DNA of 64,000 bases from Rhizoclosmatium globosum. Lineage: Eukaryota; Chytridiomycota; Chytridiomycetes; Chytridiales; Chytriomycetaceae. Both the position numbers and the translations under genes were made by a program. Positions 55,768 to 64,000 of this stretch are shown piece by piece; position 1 is the first letter of the stretch, and each line of letters opens with the position of its first letter. The notes beneath the pieces were generated by a model. It did not search any database. It worked only from the letters and a program-made list of their open reading frames with translations, and was not told where the DNA came from. Location: positions 248,001 through 312,000 of the forward strand of contig MCGO01000015.1 of NCBI GenBank assembly GCA_002104985.1, given 5' to 3'.

Positions 55768-58700
55768 ATGCCTTCCCTGGTCCCTGGCTTAAACCTCAAC
55801 CTAATCGCTCCTTCCTTCCAGATCCACCAAGTTTACTCTTCGAATCCTGCTGCTCTGGCGGCTATCGCTCCGGGCGTTCCTCCCATTCTCGCTCCAACTG
55901 CAAAACTGGATGGCATCCCTCATGGATACAAGCTATATGAACGACACAGCTCAGAAGGCAGAAAAGATAAATACTTGTATGGAAACCCATTGGGTGTATT
56001 CAGAAGGTAGTCCCTCTTCATCACGTCCTATCAACTCACATCCCTTCCAAAGTGCAGAGGACTTCTCCGTCCATTTGGAGTCTCTGATTCTCCGTCCAAT
56101 TGATCCAACTGTGCAATGTCTCTGTAAAGCTATTTGCTCCAAAAGCTCGCCCAGAAACTCGCCAAGGAAACTTCAGCAGTCGTCTTTTCAACGTTCTTCT
56201 GCAACACCCGAGCCAGTTACAATGACTGTACCTTCTGGAACAACGTCAATACCATTTGTTTCTGCTTCCGCAGTAACGCCTGCTGCAGGACCCAAAAACC
56301 TGCTCCTCGCAAACTTGCAAAAGAAGAAGGCAGAACTTGCTCGAAAAGCCGCTGAAAATGCAGCCGCCGCTTCAGCCTTATCAATCGCTGCTACAGTTTC
56401 ACCTGCAACCAATCCTCCTCATTCCGTAATTGAGCAACCTGTCGAGCGAAACATCCTCTCAGCCCCATCCACCCAAATACCGCCCGCAGCTGTTCCTGTA
56501 AAGGCTAAAACTATCCCAGCTCATCGAAAGCCCTCTCCCGAAGTAATTGTGATATTAAGTGATGGCGAGGAAGAAGCGGAAAGACAGAAGCAAATGCCTG
56601 CAGGAATCGCCTCTGATTCATCACCGAAAGTCAATTTGAAGTCAGAACCTGTCGTTGTTAATGTGAAAGATGAGGTCATGGAGTCAAGCAACGCGTTTAC
56701 TCTTCATAGATCTCGCACTCAAACTCCAGAACGAGAACGAAACTCGGTCGAGCCTCCAGAGTCTGTTTCATCTACTGACTCTCACCAAACGATGATTAGT
56801 CGCTTATCTGGAGTGGTCAAAACTGTGAAAAAGCGAACATACAACTTGGCGAATGTGGGAAGCTTGAAGCTGGCACCCTCTCTTCTTCCAGCATCATCAA
56901 GTTCCACTACTTTGACTAATGTTCAATCGACCAATCCATCAGTCACGCCCATGGTGTCACAATCTCAGCCAGCCCCGTAACTACGATAGAAATGCAAACT
57001 TCAACACATATTTCTTCAGCTCCCCCCTCTATCCCCGTTCCAGCAACACAAACATCTCAAAGTATGTTAGTCATTGAATCAAAAGTTCAACAGTCGAACC
57101 ATAATGTACCAAACGATATTGCGAATTCTTCCATGAATCAGCCAGCAGGCAAAAGTCAACAGAGTATCTCAATGGAACCATCTTTGGCGCGAATGTCACC
57201 CCATGCATCTCATTCAGAGTCGTCAAATATATCGTCAGATAGAAAGCGAAAGTTAGAGTCTGATTTTTCGCCACTTCAAGTTACATCAAAAAGAATCTCA
57301 TCCATTCCATCGCGACATTCATCCGACCAATCCACGGCCGCTGATGCCAAACAAAAATCTACGACGAGCTCTATGTCTAAAGCGGATATGGATGAAGAAA
57401 AAGCCCGAAGCCTCTTCAACCACATTTTTTCAACGCGTCCTGAAATAGTCGGCCCGATAACTTCGGAGCAGTTGGAGACTTTATATCCGGTTCTGAAAAG
57501 GGAAAGAAGTTTGATCTCTTTCTTGAGTTTGTGAATCGTGAGTTCGAACAACGGAAAGAGGAAAAGGAGAAAGCGCCCACGTTGGATGCACCTACAGCCA
57601 TTAAAATTACTCCTACAGTTGCTTCATCTTCGACGGATACGGCTGCTTCGACATCGTGGTCCGTTCCGAGCTCTGCTACACCGTCTCCAGTCTCTATTCG
57701 TGCTATTTCCCCGCCTCATGATGTCCTTTTGATAATTCAAAAGTCGAAGGTAAATTTTGTCTGCTTTATTTTCTCGTACTTAATGAAAGTCGTTTAGGTT
57801 TATTGAAACGCTGTCGTTCGCCGTCCGAAGATCCCGTTGCGCTTAAATCAGATGTAAACGAACATATTGACAAACGAATTAAAGCAGACGAATCGGCGGA
57901 AGCTACAGAAGTTGTGGAACCATCATTAACTAATGAGATAATCCAAACCGTCAATCCACAATTTATGCCTCCTTCTATCACGATGATACCGTCAAGTCCT
58001 ACATCCGACGGCCAACCAGCCCTTTCTGTTGGATTATCTGCACAATCACAGGCTGGATTGATTCTTGGTCTTTCTTCTTCATCGAGTGCATTTTCTTCAT
58101 CAACGTTGACAAGCGACAACTCAAATTCTGTTGGATTTAATTTCGGAAGTTCTGTGGAAACCCCAAACGAGAACACAGGCGTCTCAAGCTCATTTTCGGT
58201 CCCTGTTCCGTCTTTTGGATCCATCATCAACAACATCAACCAGCCATTTAGTCAACCTTCGTCACTTTCCTCCTTTCAACCACGAGAAGCAGACATTTCA
58301 AATTATCTCACTGCACTATCGAATATTGAACGCCGCCCTCAAACCCCACATACTCCTCCTTCGTTCAATGGAATATTTATTCCAACTGGAAAGCCACCTA
58401 GGCATGGTCCTCTCTCTGTTGACGATGTTGTCTGGGTGCCTGTGATGATAATTCCTTCAGTCAAATATACCAAAACGACTGTCTCTGTGAAAGACCAAGT
58501 CTCCCGTCAACTCAACCTTGAAGCTCTCTGCCAAAAGAATTTATATTGGAAAGGGCGAGTAAAACGCGTCATCAAGGACGTTGATCCCAAGACTTGCCAG
58601 ATTTGGAAAGCACCGATTCTCGTTGATGAATTGGACAGTGACTCAGTGGCTTTGAGTGAATCCAGTCTTCATAACGCAGAAAAGGCTGTGTCTCATTATA

Positions 58701-58900
58701 ATGTTGTCATTGAGTTGGAGCTCTTCGAGTTTCCTGGGTTTTCTATATACATGGAGGAGTGGTGTTTGAAACAGGAGCAGGTGTTGGAAATAAGCTCTGA
58801 TTATGTGTTGAATATGCATGGTGCGAAGTGGGAGGATGTGGTGAAGATGGAGCATATTGGTCTTTTATTTGAGAAGTATTTGAAGTCACTTGTTATATAG
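55768..58900 (+). CDS. Clr2-like putative transcription-silencing protein (frame-broken)
   Basis: The N-terminal part resembles the fungal Clr2 MBD-like domain: IPHGYKLYERHSSEGRKDKY, LYGNPLG, and, across an intron (56007-56052), VFRSAEDFSVHLESLIL. In fission yeast Clr2 is part of the SHREC heterochromatin complex. The middle is long, Ser/Pro/Lys-rich and disordered, with a SUMO-interaction-like VIVILSDGEEE. A helical segment (EEKARSLFNHIFSTRPEIVG) precedes LFLEFVNREFEQRKEEKEK. The C-terminal domain is folded-looking, with NLYWKGRVKRVIKDVD, VIELELFEFPGFSIYMEEW and LLFEKYLKSL. The frame breaks near 56958 and 57490, and the intron near 57750-57798 is not cleanly in frame. The Clr2 assignment rests mainly on the N-terminus. 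Confidence 0.6.
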
Positions 58901-59116
58901 TAAGAAATCAGTTTTGCATTAGCATTAATAGTTTGTCTTTGACCCGTTGGTTTCATTTGATTTTTTTCCAGTTGAGTGACAAACGTCACTCAAGCGACGC
59001 GTTCACCTGGAATCCTTGAGTCAACACTGAGCAGTCAGTCAATTTAGCCTGAAATATTGCTATTTTGGGTCTGACTCAGGCTTGACTACAACATAGCCTT
59101 TTAGATCGCCGAAAAC

Positions 59117-61969
59117 ATGAGTCAGAGCTCTGCAACACCAACACCGCAACAGCGGAATATCACACTAGCTTTGTACCTTCCATACGCGTGGACATCATCA
59201 AAGTTCGCTCCGGCAGGGCCATGGGGTCCCACGTCATCTCAGGCCTTTCAAATAGGATTGGACAGTGCAGCCCAGGTATTTTACTCCAAGGTACACAACA
59301 TTGGAATACTGAGATTCTAAACAGCTGGCTGTCGACGAAATCAACAACAGCTCGACAGGAATCCATGTCTCCTTGATTCGTTTTAACTCGTGGGATCCAA
59401 TCAGGCCAAACCCAAAGGCAAAATACTTCTCAGGTGGATATTCCATGCTCGCGGCGCAAAAACTTGTTGCCACGCATCCAGAAATAGCCGGTGTCATTGG
59501 CGAGACGTTCAGTTCGACTACAACGTGAGTGATGAGAAACCAAACATTTGTATTGACTCATGTTGGATACAACAGATACTCAGGAGAAGTGTTTTCAGCT
59601 TTGAAGATTCCGTTCTGTCTTCCCAGCCAAGGATCCGCAATATTCTCCAACAAGAACAAATATCCGTACGTCTGGAGGATGGTTAGTGGGGTTGCTATTC
59701 AAGGATCTCTCTTCTTGAAGTTACTGCAGACTTGGGGTGTAACTAAAGTTGCATTAATAACTCAAGATGCAGGATCTGGACTCTCAGGTATTACTATTTG
59801 GTGATGTTCTAGGAAATAACGTACGAATAGCGGGACTGAGCGTGATTTCGGCTTTTGAAAACTCTGGAATCCAACTGTCTGTCATTTTGCGATATACGCT
59901 ACCAGCTTCAACATACAAAAATATGGGATTCATAATGAGCGAATTGAAACGTGTTGATGCCCGATATGTTATCATCACATCGCAAAATCAGGATGATCCT
60001 GCCTTCATTTACTTTCGGGCGTTCAATCAATCCCTCGCCGGCCCTGGTCGAGTCTGGTTCATGAACTTCAGTCCCAGTCCCACTTCGGGAAAGTTTTCAG
60101 ATTACGGGGGAATTAACGCGACTCAGAATCTGGAAGGAGTGGTTGTGCTGCAAACAACACCAAGTTATTCCCAAACAGCTATCGAATTTACACGAAGATG
60201 GCTTCAGCTGAATCAAATCAATAACAATTCATACCCTGTCGTGAATGGAGCTCCTGCAGCAAATACTCCTGGCTCCTATGACTGCGTTAAAACTATGGTT
60301 GCTGGAATGATGAATTTCGTTGCAAATAATGCATCTATCACGAGTTTATCTGCCCCTTCGATAAGATCGGCTTTGATTCCGTCAGTGTTTTCCAACACAG
60401 GTGAATACTTTCCTTGACTAAAAGAATATACTCACCCATCTAGGTGCATCCGGCTTCATTGCAAGCCCAATCACATTAAACAAGTATGGAGACCTGTTTA
60501 CTGGAAGCTATTTCACAACATTATTGAAAAACGTGTCTCAAGCATCTGATAAATATGCTATTGCGTATGTCTCAGGATCGGGAGAGTTAGGCTTTACAAA
60601 TCTGAAGCCTACGTTTTATGGTGGAACATCAATGCCACCTTCTGATGGCTCTTCCGCAGTTCGACATGTCACGAATCTTTGGAGTCAATCAGAAGGAAGG
60701 ACGCTATTAGTTTTATCAATAGCGGGAATCGCAACGAGTATGGCGCTGGGGGCTGTATGTTCACTCAAAAGATTGTTTTATTGTCACTGACCAATCATGT
60801 TTTAGTTTTGCATAACTCACGAACGTAAAGCGGCTCGTCTCTTGAATACATTTCTTATATTCGGAGCCATTTTCGAGTATATTGCAATTATTTTGAGCGT
60901 GATGCAACCGACAAACATTTTGTGTGTTACGAGAATGTGGTTATTCCTCTATGGTTTCGGCATGCTCACAAATGCAAACTTCTGGAGAAGTGTACTGGTT
61001 GAATGGATTTGCAGTGCACGGCAAGTAATTAACCCAGTTAAATTCACGCGTTTGGCTGTTTGGGGTCTTTTGGCGGGCTTAACTCTGAACACAATCTTGT
61101 TGATAATTTGGACTACGAAGTCAGTGACACAAATTCGCACATTTGTGCAATCTGGAGATAATCAAGATTTCTTGGGCTGCTCTACTCGTAACACTGGTCA
61201 AGGAGTTTCTGCAGCTCTCTGGTTGCTCCATATTTCGAGTCTGATATCTTTACCCGTTATGTCAATTAGACTATCTGGTGTACCAGAAGAAATCGGACAG
61301 TACCTATATCTTCTTGTATTTACTCTTGTCACCACCCTATTGGCTATATCTATCCTTCCTACGTATTTGTCCGATGTACCGACAGTCAACTCATCATACC
61401 AGCTTCTCATTGGGGTCTGGATCGTAACGACAGTTGGGGTTGTTGGCCCCTTTAGTCAAAAAGCTGTAATGGTCTTTACAAGTGTTCGAGCTCAGTTACT
61501 TTCCCAAGTGTCCAAATCTTTTATTTCCACAGCATCGAAAATAACTCCACCATTAACACAACCGCGATCAGGGTCAGCGTCAGAGAGAAAGGGCTCTGCA
61601 GATTCAAAAACAAATGATGAAAAGCAACGTCTCTCTGTTCCCATGACTCGTAAAAACTCGAAGAAAAAAGTCTTTCGGGACCCTCAGTTTACAAACATAC
61701 CCTTTTTGCCTCCTGCTAGCGGATTTGTAAGGGAATGGCACACAGCAACAATATCATTGGAATCGTCAGGTTCCAGGAATTGGCTTCATTGTATCACAAG
61801 AACCGGATGCTGGGCGCTTAAGCCAGAGTATCTACGAAACGCGAAACATCGACCCGAAGTTCGTATCGGGCGAGTTGAGATGCAGAAGTCAAGAAGCGCA
61901 ATATTATTTGACTTTGAGGACGACAGAGACGCCGAGCAGTTTCTTCAATGGATATCCACTTTAACTTAA
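59117..61969 (+). CDS. Class C G-protein-coupled receptor (GABA-B/mGlu-like) with PH-like C-terminal tail
   Basis: A Venus-flytrap ligand-binding domain spans the first ~430 residues: NITLALYLPYAW, LAVDEINNSSTGIHVSLIRF, IAGVIGETFSSTT, VALITQDAGSG, IITSQNQDDPAFIYF and TPGSYDCVKTMVAG. Seven hydrophobic helices follow: VLSIAGIATSMALGAV, FLIFGAIFEYIAIILSV, WLFLYGFGMLTNANFW, LLAGLTLNTILLIIW, LWLLHISSLISLPVMSI, LLVFTLVTTLLAISILP and LIGVWIVTTVGVVGPFSQ. There is no Cys-rich domain, as in GABA-B receptors. The cytosolic tail is Ser/Lys-rich and ends in a domain whose last strand and helix (LFDFEDDRDAEQFLQWISTL) look like a PH domain. Introns include 59276-59324 and about 59525-59574. A 25-bp GT-AG interval near 59788-59812 must be skipped, or one base restored, to keep frame. 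No N-terminal signal peptide is visible. Confidence 0.85.
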
Positions 61970-62215
61970 GACTTGATCTTATTAATGAACCACTGTATCT
62001 CATGTTGATCTACTTTTTTTTCGCAACTTCGTTCGTGACAAACCCCAGATCAACCCAACAGTCCAATCTTACATCGAAACTTTTCCTGACACGTCTTCAG
62101 TCCCAAGCTTATACCTCCGCGTTTGCTTTCAGAGGTATCCACATCGCGGTTTCAGTTTATTTCTCACATTTGGTTGTTGATACGTTGATCGCCATCAGAT
62201 ATACAAATCCATAAA

Positions 62216-64000
62216 ATGGATCCACCACCCTCCCGAGCGCGAGCGCGTCCAAGCGCAGGAAGCAAGTCATCAGTTCGCCCTATGAGTATGTTCGCCGCAA
62301 GTCCACTACGCGCATCAGTGACCCCCGCAGTAACCGAAGACCCCGCACCCCCACAACACGAATCCTCACCCCGACGATTATCTGGACATTCCTTTTTGGG
62401 CATCCGAAAGTCTGGAAACTCAACGCGAGAGCCGTCGCGAGACTTTAGCAACAGCTCGGCTGACGGTGCTTCTCTGTTCGTGACTGGGCCTGGAAGCGAT
62501 GGGAAAAAATCAAAGGAAGCCTCACGACAGTCGTCGTTGAAGACAAAGGAAGCGAATATGGGGAGTATGGGGAAACTGACGGATTCTCCGTCCCAACCGG
62601 CTCCCAGACGGAACTCAAAAACGTTTAATCCTATTGCAATGATGGGAGTTGGACGAAAGAATTCCAAGAAAAAGGAAGAATATGGGATTCCTGGATATAA
62701 ATTGGCGAACGAATCTCGAGACCTGGAGTGTATTGGGAGTGGAGTCTTGCTGGATAACAAGCCAAAAAAACAAACTGTGATACGAATCAAACCAGTTCTG
62801 CGAGTCGTTAATCCAGATGTAGATGAAATGATTTCCAGTGAAATGAAACCTCAATTAAGTACTGGTAGGACTTACTCTTAACAAAGATGGGATGCTCAAA
62901 TACCAAACAGACTTACTGCCAAGGATGGACTCGACTGAATTTCCACTTCTGGAAACTGCCCATCTCGCATTCAATAGCTCCACAGGAAGCCTTAAACAAA
63001 TGATGTATATATCGCCTCACAGAGTAATACACGACGACTTTGTCTCAGAAACCAGCAGTAAAAGGAAAAGCGGTAATGACGTTCGTGACAGCATGGTAAC
63101 AGATGATGCGCACGACGATGACGATCTGGGAAGTTCTTGGGGCGACGATGTCAGACGTTTCAGCAATCGACTGAGTGTAGTTTCCACACATCATGCAAAC
63201 AAGCGAGAGAGTATTGCGAAATTCAGCCTCAAAGAAAACGATGACGGAAATGATGAAGATTCTATCAAGAATGTAAAGTTGGCAAACAAGGCACTTCACA
63301 AAGCCATAGATACATTCAAAGCCAATAACACGAAAAACGGGCTTGGTTGGGGAGAATTGATGCTTATAAATGGAACGATACAGGCCATAGTACTTGGTTG
63401 TCTTGAGAGTTATGTTTTTTGGAGTGTTTGGAAGTTTATTGATTTGAGTTGGGGTGCGACAAGTGGAAATGCGCAATTCTATCTGGTAATCTTCACTTTC
63501 AATAATCCAGTTCTATTTTCTTACACTCTATGAAGGTATACTTTGGCCTCTTCGTCCTAGCCGAAATTTTTATGGCTCTTGGATTATTAGACGCGGTATG
63601 TCCATTGTCCATCTTTAATTAAGTCCAATTTAACTTAAATATGGTACTAAGGCATGGAACAAAAATTCCATGCAAGTGATCGCATGTATCCTCTTCAACT
63701 TTGGAATCCTATCCTACTCGTTCATCCAAATCAACCATATCCGAAAGATCCAGATATGCGCCGAATCCTTCATCGCCGTTTACGCAGCTGGACCTTACCC
63801 TTTTGTATTTAACCAGACTCAGCTGTACGCCCAAGACCAATCGACGTACTTTAATTTGATGGGGACGTGTCCTTGGACATTGGATCCAAACGCTGCTGAA
63901 CGACTGACGGAGAGTTTGAAGTATTTGAGGGATGCGGCGCCTGTAGAGCTGGTTATTTGTGGAATTAGTGGGCTTGGGAATCTGATGGGGATGTTTTTCG
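62216..64000 (+). CDS. Fungal multipass membrane protein, 5' part (runs off the right edge)
   Basis: The start is ATG at 62216. The first ~200 residues are basic, Ser/Pro-rich and disordered. A 49-bp intron (gtgaaa...acaaag, about 62838-62886) joins it to an acidic linker (DDAHDDDDLGSSWGDD). The membrane part begins with WGELMLINGTIQAIVLGCLES, then YFGLFVLAEIFMALGLLDA after an intron of about 50 bp, and, after another (63597 to about 63651), AWNKNSMQVIACILFNFGILSYSFIQI. The pattern of a Trp-Asn pair followed by QVIACILFN recalls a fungal family of polytopic proteins I know only as uncharacterised. Coding continues to the window end. Function unknown. Confidence 0.65.

Noticed and set aside
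62850..62886. A 22-bp intron (gtagga...acaaag) in the last membrane protein gene
   Set aside because: A donor 27 bp upstream with the same acceptor gives a normal 49-bp intron and keeps frame.

Overview
The window reads as nuclear DNA of a zoosporic true fungus, most likely a chytrid (Chytridiomycota). The standard code is used (TAA, TAG and TGA all end genes). Genes sit on both strands with very short gaps, and most are cut by many tiny GT-AG introns, usually about 45-65 bp, with clear gtgagt/gtaagt donors. Fungal housekeeping proteins lie beside genes typical of chytrids and animals but lost from yeasts: animal-type (IIC) P-type ATPases, a class C (GABA-B/mGlu-like) receptor, a DJ-1 protein and a Crinkler-like (CRN) effector gene.

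Layout. 1-4653: end of a membrane protein and a LAMMER/CLK kinase. 5052-9055: an L-type lectin cargo receptor (minus), a 70-bp tandem duplication in its upstream region, and a PHO84-type phosphate permease (plus). 9442-18000: SNU13 and IMP3 (divergent, both U3 snoRNP proteins), a kelch protein, DJ-1, a large membrane protein, and TBP paired divergently with a Tls1/C9orf78 homologue. 17906-25461: two tandem type IIC P-ATPases. 25579-31760: a MYND protein, a NIPA-like transporter, a leucine-rich-repeat protein and a replication factor C subunit. 31825-34862: a FAT1-type acyl-CoA synthetase divergent from a CoA-diphosphatase-type Nudix hydrolase. 35131-43121: a long acidic protein, a VAP/Scs2 protein, an EMC8/9 protein and two overlapping tandem glycosyltransferases. 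43402-44852: an MCT-type transporter. 44853-48866: an AT-richer accessory island with a decayed copia-like fragment and the intronless CRN-like gene. 48867-55601: TFIIF alpha, a 270-bp MITE-like element immediately upstream of it, a gene-poor stretch, a Cys-rich GPI-type surface protein and a ubiquitin hydrolase. 55768-64000: a Clr2-like silencing protein, the class C GPCR with a PH-like tail, and the 5' part of another multipass membrane protein.

Many genes are interrupted by single-base frame breaks. Most can be explained as one missing base in a short run, chiefly of G or C. The flanking protein is otherwise well conserved, so these look like consensus errors rather than decay. They cluster in the phosphate permease, the acyl-CoA synthetase and the acidic protein, and gene models there should be treated as frame-broken.

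The most unusual items are the P-ATPase pair that differs at the M4 cation-binding glutamate (Glu versus Gln), the GT8 plus GT34-like double glycosyltransferases that overlap by 11 bp, the CRN-like island, the GPCR with a PH-like tail, and the small Tc1/mariner-like MITE near the TFIIF alpha start.
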